A stretch of DNA of 36,389 nucleotides from Chara braunii (lineage: Eukaryota; Streptophyta; Charophyceae; Charales; Characeae). Location: contig BFEA01000101.1 in NCBI GenBank assembly GCA_003427395.1, positions 894,210 through 930,598 of the forward strand, in the 5' to 3' direction. The notes under the pieces are model-generated. The model searched no databases. It saw only the letters and a program-made list of their open reading frames with translations, and was not told the origin of the DNA. A program made the translations under genes and the position numbers. This document shows, one piece after another, positions 8,962-19,008 of the stretch (the first letter of the stretch is position 1; the number at the start of each line of letters is the position of its first letter).

Positions 8962-9539
8962 AAAAATGCCCTGCGAGCCAATTTTTGTTGAGCCTGCAAG
9001 TGAAAGGTACCAGCACAAGGGAAAAAGAGGGCGGTTCCGGTACCCTCCTCTCTGAAACCCTTCTGCTGGACCTCTGACCAGCAGAGGGAATACAAAGAAG
9101 GTCGTCGTTTTCACGCACGAAAAACAAAAGAAGTGAAAAAAATAAATAAATGAAAGACGCCGAAGGCATTCAAGTGCTCCCCACCTCTGACGGGAGTCTT
9201 TTTTTTAATCTGGATTCTGGAGAGGATAGCGGCCTTTCCGGTCTTTTTTATTTTGCATTGTAGTATTACTGTGGGAACCCCGTAGCAGTCAGCCCGTGTT
9301 CAAGCCTCCAACGAGGGAACATGGGCGGGCTGGACTCTACTTGCAGGTGGGCGATACCGGCCAGGGGTCAGCCGGTAGCATCAGGACCGAGCTTCTTCGA
9401 TGGGTCAGTCGCTGTGCCTCCCCTCCAGTCTCCTCCCCCTACAAACATTAGCAGTCACTGCTCAATGCCACTCGGGGGGACCAAGGGGCTCTCTCTTGGT
9501 GGCAGCCGCCAAGCTTGAGCAGGAAGGTACATGAGCCGA
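8962..9539. other. Intergenic, no supported feature
   Basis: Mixed-composition sequence with short open frames on both strands and no recognisable domain, RNA or repeat. Confidence 0.35.
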
Positions 9540-9612
9540 ATGGGGATTGAGCCCGAGACCTCCTGAATGCCCCTCGCGTCCCTTACCTTACCAGCTGATC
9601 GACGGGGAGCCC
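9540..9612 (-). repeat. tRNA-like sequence, probably SINE or relic
   Basis: On the minus strand, ATCAGCTGGTAAGG resembles a Pol III box A and GGGCTCAATCCCC resembles a box B, with a tRNA-like distance between them. I cannot form a proper acceptor stem, so this is not called as a functional tRNA. It is tail-to-tail with the second tRNA-like sequence at 9664-9745. Confidence 0.25.
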
Positions 9613-9663
9613 CTGATAAACAACCGAGATTCTGCTTCCTCAGGAAAGAAAAAAAAGAGTCCA

Positions 9664-9745
9664 GTTGATGTAGCTCAGTGGTTAGAGCACCGGTTGGAAA
9701 TGCGCATTGTGGTATAAGGTTGCGGGTTCAAACCTCAATTGCAGC
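9664..9745 (+). repeat. tRNA-like sequence with Pol III boxes
   Basis: TAGCTCAGTGG (near 9670) is a perfect box A/D-arm, with D-stem GCTC/GAGC, and GGTTCAAACCT (near 9727) is a good box B/T-loop. CAGTTGA near 9662 can pair with TCAATTG near 9735 as an acceptor-like stem, but the spacing to the D-arm is not canonical and the anticodon arm is unclear. It is a degraded tRNA or the tRNA-derived head of a SINE. I do not assign an amino acid. Confidence 0.45.
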
Positions 9746-10700
9746 CTTGCGCATGGACACCGGCAGGGCGTTAGAATGACGCACAGCTGGACACACATTC
9801 CCTTGGGCTGACGCACGGTAAGCTTATGCAGACACTGCCTGTGCACCACCCAAGGGTTGTCCATGGTGTTGTATGTCGGGTTTTGATACTGCGTGGGTTG
9901 CTTGTGGCTGTTGCTCGTGGTTGTTCTGAAGATCTCCCCTGTCACGGATTCGAGTCTGACTTGGGAGTTTGGGGGGGGTTCTTGTCCAGCTTGGCCTATC
10001 ATCTCTTCAAATGAACACAGAGTTCCCTCTACATAGTACTGCACATATCTGGCCTTCAGGCACATACATCTCGCTATACAGTTAGACAGAGCACACATAC
10101 CCTTTGGGCAGATACACAAACACATAGCCCTATGGGCTCATACAAACATACATAGCCTCTGGCCATACACNNATACACACAACTACGATACTGGGCAGGG
10201 GGGGTATATCAGGTACTATATGACGGGGTCTGCTCACGCATGGCTTAGCTCTAGGGTAGGAGTAGGGATATAAGTCGCTCCGGCTAGTCTGAGTTCCGCC
10301 TAGCCTTGGATAAGCTAGGGGAAGGACGGTAGGATGTGTCCGCGGGCGCTGGCCTGCCTTGGTTAGGTAATCCTGCTGGGTAGACTCTCTGAATTGGGCC
10401 TGCAGAAGATTGCATGAGCCTGGCGTTCGAAGTTCCCGTACGGCAAGGTTCGTCCGCTTCCGCTTCCATCAGGGCTGGGAGGTTGGCCCAGCCTTGGTGC
10501 TTGTCACTACTGTCTGCTCCAAGTTGTACTCGATACTGGTAGGGCGATGGTCCTGAGTGCTGGTCATAGTGAGGTAGGATAGTAGTGACAGGGGGTGCGC
10601 TGGGAGTATTAACGTTGGGATGGGTAGGGTAGGTGGCCTATCCTGTCAGGACATCCATTGGCTGCCGCTACCAGGAATCACCGCGGGTCTGGTCCTTGCC
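9746..10700. other. Non-coding, weak repeats near 10.0-10.2 kb
   Basis: No gene is supported. Between about 10,020 and 10,180 there are loosely repeated phrases with ACATAC and small dyads such as TAGCCCTATGGGCT, and two undetermined bases at 10,171-10,172. It could be the body of a SINE that starts at the tRNA-like head, but no tail is visible. Confidence 0.3.
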
Positions 10701-10710
10701 CTCTAAAACA

Positions 10711-10768
10711 CCCTAAGAAAAAAAAAAAAAAAAGGAAAAAAAAGAAAGGAAAGAAAAAAAAAGAAAAA
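10711..10768. repeat. A-rich purine tract
   Basis: Runs of A interrupted only by single or double G. Could be a remnant poly(A) tail of a plus-strand retroelement, but no element is recognisable directly upstream. Confidence 0.6.
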
Positions 10769-12057
10769 GTTCAAAAATGAATAGCAAGCTACCGAGGCCT
10801 TGTCGTACCACCACATGCCTGGCCAGAGGTACAGCCAGATGCATTGTGGACAGGGCTGTGTGAGAATGCCTTGAAAAGAAGGGGGCTGACAAAGCAATAG
10901 GGCGTCGGCCCACTACTCTCGACATGCCCAAAAGACACAAATCATGGCCGTGTGTCTTTCCATGTTTTAGCGGAAAATTGATTCCCATTTTGCACGAGGC
11001 CCATGGATTGCTCCCCCCGCCTCTCACGCTGAGTCACGTGAGAAACAGAAGACATTCTTCTTCCGAAAAAAAAAACAAAAAAAACAAAGGCAAAATGTCA
11101 GTTTAACCTTTGAACTACTTGACATGTATCTACCCATGTTCTACAGGACTGTTCATTCTCATTTTGCACATTCTGTGAGTCGTGGAGCGAGGCCCTAGAT
11201 CTCGATAGCTCTTTTTTTGCCTTTTTTCTCAGTAAGCCCTTCCAACAAGGCAGGGCACTCCCTTCTCGTTTTTCAACACTTCGTAGCAGTAAACAGATGA
11301 ATGCTTCCCATATTTCTCGGGAGATGCAGTTCAAACTGGAAAACAAACCAAAAGCAGAAATGCCTCAGGCCCAAATCGTCCGCCCCTATTTTGAAATGGG
11401 AAGAAATGCCACCCCTCAAAAGGGAAACTGTGGACGGCGCCTTATGCTGATTTTCGAACGACCTGGACAAGCTAACCTGCCCTATGACCGGTCTTAGGGA
11501 TGACTGCGACCGAACCCTTTTTCTGCTTTCGGAAACCCCAAACGGACCCATCCTAGCAACGCTGAACTGCACGACATTACCCAAAATGGAAAGGACACGA
11601 AACGACGAAATGCAAACCACACAAGGCGCAGCCTCCTGGCTGCGAATTTGATGTTTTGTTGCTTTTTTTTCATGCACATATCCATTTCACGTGTATGGAG
11701 CACTTCATGCTTTGTTTTTTTTTGCCATTGTGTACTTTTCCCTATTTTTTGTGCGACGGTAGCTCATTTTATTCATTATTTCAATGTTTTTTTTTCCTAG
11801 CTTGTGTATTCTGTGCATTCATTATTTCATTGTCATGTGCAGTGTAACATAGATTTTTCAGGCATTTGCACTTGTTTATTCATGTTTTGTGTGTTATTTG
11901 TGTGTTTTACTTCTGGCTACGACTGAATTGTCATTGATTCGTCTTCGGACGAGCAGCTCCGTTTTCTACCACACAAATTTATTTTGTTAATTGGTGTGTT
12001 TTTGAGTATTGTACACTCCCTTTTTAACACTGTTTGTTGCACACACGCATAACACGC
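10769..12057. other. Intergenic, no supported gene
   Basis: Several open frames of 60-134 codons occur on both strands (the longest on the minus strand at 11,273-11,677), but none shows a domain, and composition and context give no support. T-rich from about 11,650 to 11,900. Confidence 0.35.
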
Positions 12058-12071
12058 ATACACACACACAC

Positions 12072-12126
<55 letters not shown>

Positions 12127-12326
12127 GATGCACATACGCACAAACACATACACAAACACACACAAACACACACAAACACAAACAAACAAACACACTTAGT
12201 TTTATTCACGAACACATGCATCTATGTATACACGCATTGCTTCTGATCAATATATGTTGTAATTGTCTCGCATTATGTCGATACATAGGTTTCTTGTACA
12301 ATTGCAGTCTGACGCGCGCACACACA

Positions 12327-12367
<41 letters not shown>

Positions 12368-12780
12368 ACATACATGGATGCACATACACACAAACACACA
12401 TATAAACACACACACAAACACACTTAGTTTTATTCGCGAACATATGCATCTACGTATACACGCATTGCTTTTGATCAATATATGTTGTAATTGTCTCGCA
12501 TTTTGTCGATACATAGGTTTCTTGTACAATTGCAGTCTGACGCGCCCCCCCCGCCCCCCCCCCACCCACACACACATACCCACACCCACCCACACACACA
12601 CACCCACACATGCACACACACAAACGGATGCACATACACACAAACACACACACACACACACACTTAGTTTTATTCGCAAACATATGCATCTATGTATACA
12701 CGCATTGCTTCTGATCAATATATGTTGTAATTGTCTCGCATTCTGTCGATACATAGGTTTCTTGTACAATTGCAGTCTGA
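12058..12780. repeat. Tandem (CA)n plus 120-bp core minisatellite, 3 copies
   Basis: A conserved core of about 120 bp starting CTTAGTTTTATTC and ending TTGCAGTCTGA occurs at 12,195-12,315, 12,423-12,545 and 12,663-12,780 (period 228 and 240 bp). Each core is preceded by a CA-rich microsatellite; the third has a C-rich start. The cores are nearly identical while the CA arrays vary. The 263-codon plus-strand frame across it is a product of the repeat. Confidence 0.9.
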
Positions 12781-12944
12781 CTTTACTTTTTTACAAATGA
12801 AGTTTGGTGTATGTTCTTTTGTTGAGGTCTTGACACTTAGTCACTGCGTATATTGCGTCAACCACAATCGTGGGATTGCTGCCCGCACCTACCCACACTT
12901 AGTCACCTACCGATTGAACCTTCAAACAACCGACCGTACACCCA

Positions 12945-13660
12945 TTCGACCATCTCGCCATCACCCTATCGTTGCACCGTGCCATCCGATGGTCGGGCTT
13001 CAACGAGGCACCCTACCATCCGATGGCGGGGCTTCAATGAGACACCCCACCATCCGATGGTCGGACTTCAACACGACACCCCACCATACGATGTTCGAGC
13101 TTCACCGCTCGACCCGACAGTCCTGCCATCCTGCCATCTTGCAACCCTGCCATCCTTCCATCCTGCCGCCCGACCATCCTCTCATCTTGCCATTCCATCA
13201 TTCTGCCATCTCGCCATCCTCCCATCCTCCCATCCTCCCATCCTCCCATCCTCCCATCCTCCCATCCCACCACCCGACCATCCGACCAGCCAGGAAGCTG
13301 ACCATCCTGCCACCCGACCACCTGACCATCCCGCCTTCTAGCAATTATACAATCCGACCATCCCGCCTACCAGCAATTTCACAATCCGACCGTCCGACCA
13401 TTGGACTGTCCAACCACCGTGCCATCCGACCAGCCTAACCTGAACCCTGCCACCCGACCACCCCACCGTCCCGCCATCTGACCACACGACCATCCTGCAA
13501 TCCTGCCATCCAAGCATCCTGTCATCCTCGCATCCTGTCGCCCGTCCATCCTTCCATCCTGCCATCCGACCACCCGACCATCCTGCGTTCTAACAATTTC
13601 ACAACCCCATCATCTGACCATTCGGATGGTCGACTGTCACCGCTCCATCCTGCGGGATTG
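12945..13660. repeat. Satellite, ACCATCCN and dyad monomers
   Basis: The first block of the satellite domain. At about 12,985-13,120 there are roughly four copies of a 34-38-bp monomer (ACCATCCGATGGTCGG, then CTTCAAC and GACACC); this is followed by 8-bp ACCATCCN repeats to about 13,640. Frames on both strands are open because of the repeat period and are not genes. Confidence 0.9.
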
Positions 13661-13665
13661 CTGCC

Positions 13666-13666
<1 letters not shown>

Positions 13667-13712
<46 letters not shown>
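13667..13712. repeat. Poly-C homopolymer (46 C)
   Basis: An uninterrupted run of 46 C on the plus strand, immediately after the satellite block and before the minus-strand coding relic. The length is probably unreliable in assembly. It can form i-motif or G-quadruplex on the opposite strand. Confidence 0.9.
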
Positions 13713-13713
<1 letters not shown>

Positions 13714-13857
13714 CGTGCTCTTCTGTTACATGCCTTTGTGCGCGGTAAATGTCTATTTTATACACAACGTCGTTGATGCTAATGAATTTATAAAATCCGG
13801 CCTCGTTTCAGACTTCATGGTTCACGGGGTACAAAACTTTGTAGTCTCAAAACTATG

Positions 13858-14768
13858 TTAAAGTCGAACGTGTCCGTTGCCACAGTAAGGACAGTCGTAC
13901 ACGTCTTTGCTCCAACCAGTGAAAAATATCACTGCTTTCTTTCCCCCACGTGTGTATTTTTTTCTATCGAAAAGAACGTCCAACGTGTCATCTCGATGTT
14001 CGACGGTCCATGATATTTCATCATAATTGTCAAACAGATAATGAACCTGACTGTGCACCAAGCATTCTACCCTCATGTCGAACTTTTTCCTTATACCATA
14101 ATAATGGGATATTCGAGTTTTGAAGCGCCCAAGCGATCCAACGAGTGTAGGGTCGTTGAATGCTTCCTGAGGTGTAAGTGTGATATTGTGAAATTCCTCT
14201 CTAGCAAGGAAGAACGTATTGATTTTTTTATCGTTTACCTTCGCCGCTGTGAAAAGTGTCACAACAATGGTGTTACGATTCAACACCCGGATTCGACCAT
14301 AGAAATCTACAAAGATCGGGAACGGCAGGTGCGGTTTTCCGAGGCAAAACCAAACACATTGTTTGGCATGTTTTCTGTCCCGCTCTGGCCATTGCTGCTT
14401 TATACACAATGTTTTCCACGCGTCAATCATCTCCGTTGGTGTAATAGGGTCTTTAGTACTGTCTTCGGCTTCAGGCTCCACATCGACTTCTTGCTCCAAC
14501 GAGTACAATTACTAGAAGTCTTTGCCGTCGTCGCGATGAAGCTGTATGTCGTTGCCTCCCATGACCCAAGACATGGGGATTTCACCGTCCGGCGCGACAT
14601 TTCGGACAAGGTGCAAATAACGAGAGTCTATGCTAACGATATCATGTTCCTATATATTTTTGTCGAATATTATGAGATCCAAGACCGGTGTATTTGAATT
14701 GTTGCCTTGTGATGAAGTGTCAGTCGATGATGTATTGTCGTGCGATGCATTGTGGTTGACATTCATCC
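13858..14768 (-). pseudogene. Unknown minus-strand protein relic, three internal stops
   Basis: A coherent protein-like reading frame of about 300 codons that I do not recognise. It is preceded by a good splice-acceptor pattern (TTATTCTCTTATTGCAG then GATG; exon would start near 14,768), and ATG at 14,764-14,766 begins MNVNHNASHD. The frame is broken only by stops: TAG 14,650-14,652, and the adjacent TAG TAA at 14,509-14,514. It reads on in the same frame without frameshift to a TAA at 13,858-13,860. The C-terminal half (from about 14,508) contains acidic EPEAED, then mixed alpha/beta-looking sequence and ends with a CPYCGNGH metal-site-like motif. It lies between satellite blocks in the same orientation as the DUF7869 relic, so it may be part of the same element family. 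A host gene is less likely given the stops. Confidence 0.5.
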
Positions 14769-15049
14769 TGCAATAAGAGAATAAGCATGACGAAAATAAT
14801 GTAGCATATGTTTCACATTTTGTCACTACCATGCACATTCAGTCACTACCATATGCATCTTTAACATTTCTCATTACTATCACACCCTTCTCTGCATTCA
14901 AAATAGAAACCCATTATGAATCTTCGCTCGATCCCTTTAACTTCGACTTCTAACCACCAACACACCCAGTATACAACTTTGATAAGTTTGTCAAACCCTC
15001 GGGATTGTAAGTGAATACCATCAGCGCACCCAAGTACCGTCCTTCCGCA

Positions 15050-17665
15050 AAATCATCCCATCGTCCTACAACCGGTCATCCCATCATCCCACCAACACAT
15101 CATCATGTCATCCTTTTATTCTACCATCTTATGGTTGAGCTTTGTCACGACAATCCACCATCCTATAATGGAGCATCCCCATTGCACACATGGCTGTTAT
15201 GTAGAATTTGTCTATATTTTCTCTACCATCCCGCCATCTGGTAGTCGAGCATCGTCATTGCAGTGATTGTCATTTGTCGACATGCACAAGTTCATCGGGT
15301 TTGCCTGACCATCCCACCATCCTCCTATCCCACAATCGGTCATCCCAACATCCCGCAGACACACCATCCCCCCATCCTACCATCTGATGGTCGAGCTTCG
15401 TCATGACACCCTACCATCTGATAGTCGAGCTTCGCCATGACATCTGACCATCCTTTTATCTTGCCATTCCGCAGCCTGCCGTCCTCCTAGCCCATCATTG
15501 TAGCATTCTGTCGACCTGCCTACCGGTCATCCTGCCGACGCCGTAATGAAAAATCCTCCTATGTTATCACCCTGCACCCTGCCGCACGACCATCCCTCCA
15601 TCCTACCATCTGATGGTCGAGCTTCGTCATGACACCCTACCATCTGATAGTCGAGCTTCGCCATGACATCCGACCATCCNNNNNNNNNNNNNNNNNNNNN
15701 NNNNNNNNNNNNNNNNNNNNNNNNNNNNNNNNNNNNNNNNNNNNNNNNNNNNNNNNNNNNNNNNNNNNNNNNNNNNNNNNNNNNNNNNNNNNNNNNNNNN
15801 NNNNNNNNNNNNNNNNNNNNNNNNNNNNNNNNNNNNNNNNNNNNNNNNNNNNNNNNNNNNNNNNNNNNNNNNNNNNNNNNNNNNNNNNNNNNNNNNNNNN
15901 NNNNNNNNNNNNNNNNNNNNNNNNNNNNNNNNNNNNNNNNNNNNNNNNNNNNNNNNNNNNNNNNNNNNNNNNNNNNNNNNNNNNNNNNNNNNNNNNNNNN
16001 NNNNNNNNNNNNNNNNNNNNNNNNNNNNNNNNNNNNNNNNNNNNNNNNNNNNNNNNNNNNNNNNNNNNNNNNNNNNNNNNNNNNNNNNNNNNNNNNNNNN
16101 NNNNNNNNNNNNNNNNNNNNNNNNNNNNNNNNNNNNNNNNNNNNNNNNNNNNNNNNNNNNNNNNNNNNNNNNNNNNNNNNNNNNNNNNNNNNNNNNNNNN
16201 NNNNNNNNNNNNNNNNNNNNNNNNNNNNNNNNNNNNNNNNNNNNNNNNNNNNNNNNNNNNNNNNNNNNNNNNNNNNNNNNNNNNNNNNNNNNNNNNNNNN
16301 NNNNNNNNNNNNNNNNNNNNNNNNNNNNNNNNNNNNNNNNNNNNNNNNNNNNNNNNNNNNNNNNNNNNNNNNNNNNNNNNNNNNNNNNNNNNNNNNNNNN
16401 NNNNNNNNNNNNNNNNNNNNNNNNNNNNNNNNNNNNNNNCTACCATCTGATGGTCGAGCTTCGTCATGACACCCTACCATCTGATAGTCGAGCTTCGCCA
16501 TGACATCCGACCATCCTTTTATCTTGCCATTCCGTAGCCTGCCGTCCTCCTAGCCCACCATCGTAGCATTCTGCCGACCTGTCTGCCGGCCATCCCGCCG
16601 ACGCCGTAATGGAAAATCCTACAACCATACCCTACTAACATCACACGATACTACCATACGATGGTCGAGCTTCGACATGACACCCTACCATCTGATAGCC
16701 AAGCGTCTCCACGATGTTCGACAATCCTCCTATGTTACCACCGTGCATCCTGCCGCATGACCATCCCCCCATCCTACCATCTGATGGTCGAGCTTTTTCA
16801 TGACACCCTACCATCTGATTGTCGACCTTCACCATGAGACCCGACCATCCTTTTATCTTCCCATTCCGTAGCCTGCCGTCCTCCTAACCCACCATCGTAG
16901 CATTCTGCCCACCTGCCTGCAGGCCATTCCACCGACACCGCAATGAAAAATCCTACAACCATACCCCACTAACATCACACAATACTACTACCATGTGATG
17001 GCCGAGTTTCAACATGACACCCTACCATCTTATAGTCAAGCGTCTCCACGATGTTCGACAATCCTCCTATGTTACCACCCTGCACCCTGCCGCATGACCA
17101 TCCCCCCATCCTACCATCTGATGGTCGAGCTTCGTCATGACACCCTACCATCTGATAATTGAACTTCGCCATGACATCCGACCATCTTTTTATCTTGCCA
17201 TTCTGCAGCCTGCCGTCCTCCTAACCCACCATTCTAACATTCTGCCTACCTGCCTGTCGGTCATCCCCCCGACGCCGAAATGAAAAATCCTACAACCATG
17301 AGCTATCCCAGAAACATCACACAATACTACCATGTGATGGTCGAGCTTCGACATGACACCCTACCATGTTATAGTCAAGCGTTTCCATGATGTTCGACCA
17401 TCCTCCTACATTACCACCCTGCACCCTGTCGCGCTACCATCCAGCCACCGTAGCATTCAACCAAACCGCCATCGTAGCTTTCAGCCATCCTGCCGTGCTG
17501 CCACCCTGCCAATCTTCCGCCCTAACGTCCCAACCGCCTACCGTTGCACCATTCAACCAAATTGCCTTCCTACCAGCGTGCCATCCTGCCATGCTACAAC
17601 CGATCATCCCACTATCCAACTATTATCATCCAAACATCTGATGGTTGAGCTTCGTCATGATACCT
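15050..17665. repeat. Satellite block with about 335-bp higher-order unit
   Basis: Copies of CTACCATCTGATGGTCGAGC start at 15,377, 15,603, 16,440, 16,774 and 17,111; the last intervals are 334 and 337 bp, so the higher-order unit is about 335 bp. An earlier truncated unit is 226 bp. Each unit holds two dyad monomers, a CCATCCTTTTATCTTGCCAT segment and a CCTACAACCATA segment. The assembly gap falls inside the array. Confidence 0.9.
15680..16439. other. Assembly gap (760 N)
   Basis: All bases are undetermined. The gap is within the 335-bp satellite, so its true length is probably unknown. Open frames reported across it are meaningless. Confidence 1.
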
Positions 17666-17780
17666 GACCACCTGACTATGGGATGGTTGAGCGTCGTCAT
17701 GTACAACTTGTCCCGGATTGCAATAATCAACGGGACTGCACACCTTCAAGACGAAGCTGTTTTCACCATATACAACCTGT

Positions 17781-18466
17781 TCAGGTGAGCAATGACCCAC
17801 GAGATTGCCCGTTCATCCGTTGGCAGAGTTGCTTCATACCGATGTTTTTTTTCAACTTTGTCTTCTTCATTTTCTGCACTATTCCTGTAGTGTACACCCA
17901 ACGAAGTACTTTTGTAGCACTTGTAACGGCAATGCATGCTCTTTTGCTAATATAAAGCAACATTGCATCCCTAATCACACTGCAAAAGCGCATCACGTGC
18001 CGGAAAATCCAGAATTCTTCATTGTCCGTTTCTTCGTCGGATAACAGTCTGCTTCTATCGATGCGTGTCGCACAATGTGTCATTCCATGTCGTGCTTCGA
18101 AAACAACACATAAAACCCTTCCTCGTTCACGAAAGCACGAACCGCATAGCCAGCCAGAACCATAATATACATTTCTCCATTTACCGATGCCCTCCTTCTT
18201 ATACATGGCGGTAGGTTCGCATGTGTTAGCTAGTTTGAAAAGTTTGCGTTGCATCTCTGGCGTCTAGAATTCCATTGTCAGGTAGAACATGGATTCGTCC
18301 ATTGACTGCAAGTCGATAGCGGCCATCTTTGCCTTGCCCGATAAGGTATTAGTTCGTCGTACTGGATCACCTTCCCCCACTTATCCGCTCGGTGATGCCA
18401 TGCTTGCTCGATTTCCTTTTCCATCGGGATTGCAATGATTTCACTGTTTGAAAAAACAAAAGCCAT
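17781..18466 (-). pseudogene. Unknown minus-strand coding relic
   Basis: Protein-like sequence that I do not recognise. From about 18,330 it reads AKMAAIDLQSMDESMFYLT, is interrupted by TAG at 18,264-18,266, then continues in the same frame with TPEMQRKLFKLANTCEP and a Cys/Trp-rich stretch (GSGWLCGSCFRERGR) to an acidic DEETDNEEF segment near 18,010. A frameshift near 18,340 separates it from an upstream plausible segment beginning MAFVFSNSEII at 18,466. It lies downstream, in the same orientation, of the DUF7869 relic, separated by an AT-rich foldback; it may be the C-terminal part of the same gene or a separate gene of the same element. Sequence after 17,950 is less gene-like. Confidence 0.4.
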
Positions 18467-18742
18467 ATATGGTAGATGATGTACGAGTTATTCTGCGCAT
18501 TTAGCGTGCGTGTTCTACTGCTGCCAACGACTTCATCGCCTTCACTGCGTCGCTCTTCCTGATTCTTACAACATAAAAATTCCTATGAGAAATGAAAGTT
18601 GAAAAAACATTCCATAAAAAAAAAATCCTTCATATTTATAAATTATTATTCCAATGTTTGTCCAATTCTAAAATTTTCAATTTAATTTGATAAGTTCCCG
18701 TCTAAATATGAGTTTTCCCTTTCAACTACATCTATTTGTTCA

Positions 18743-18917
18743 AGATGGAATGAAAGTCTGAACGAGTTTATGAAATGTTTTAATTAGACTTTCATTCTAT
18801 TACAACAAATATCGTCTAATTTAGATTGGATTAACCTATTTATGACTAAAAATCCTTACTTAGAATGACAATCTGATTAAAATATTTCATGAACTCATCC
18901 AGACTTTCATTCCATCT
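18743..18917. mobile_element. AT-rich foldback element (46-bp arms)
   Basis: Arms 18,743-18,788 and 18,872-18,917 are inverted repeats with five differences over 46 bp, starting AGATGGAATGAAAGTCTG. All five differences are transitions. The AGATGGAATGAAA end recurs at about 19,014 without a partner, so the AT-rich interval 18,560-19,080 probably contains more than one copy. It sits between the DUF7869 relic and the relic at 17.8-18.5 kb, like an insertion into their common element or an intron. Confidence 0.8.
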
Positions 18918-19008
18918 CTAACATGCAGTTCAAATAAGAAGGGATACCCCATCTTGGAAGGAAAGTTTTCAAGTAAGACGGAAAATTTTAAAATTGGAAT
19001 TACATTTT

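Noticed and set aside
11273-11677. 134-codon minus-strand frame
   Set aside because: No recognisable domain, no gene-like context, and overlapping frames on both strands.
12009-12800. 263-codon frame with three repeated LSFI segments
   Set aside because: Follows the (CA)n minisatellite; the repeated peptide is a translation of the 120-bp core, with no gene context.
14041-14697. 218-codon plus-strand frame
   Set aside because: Antisense shadow of the minus-strand unknown relic, which reads as more protein-like and continues beyond it.
15527-16501. Long open frames across 15.5-16.5 kb
   Set aside because: Composed mostly of undetermined bases in the assembly gap.
15377-17420. CRISPR-like array of regular repeats
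   Set aside because: Units are tandem with no unique equal-length spacers, and the context is a eukaryotic nuclear satellite.
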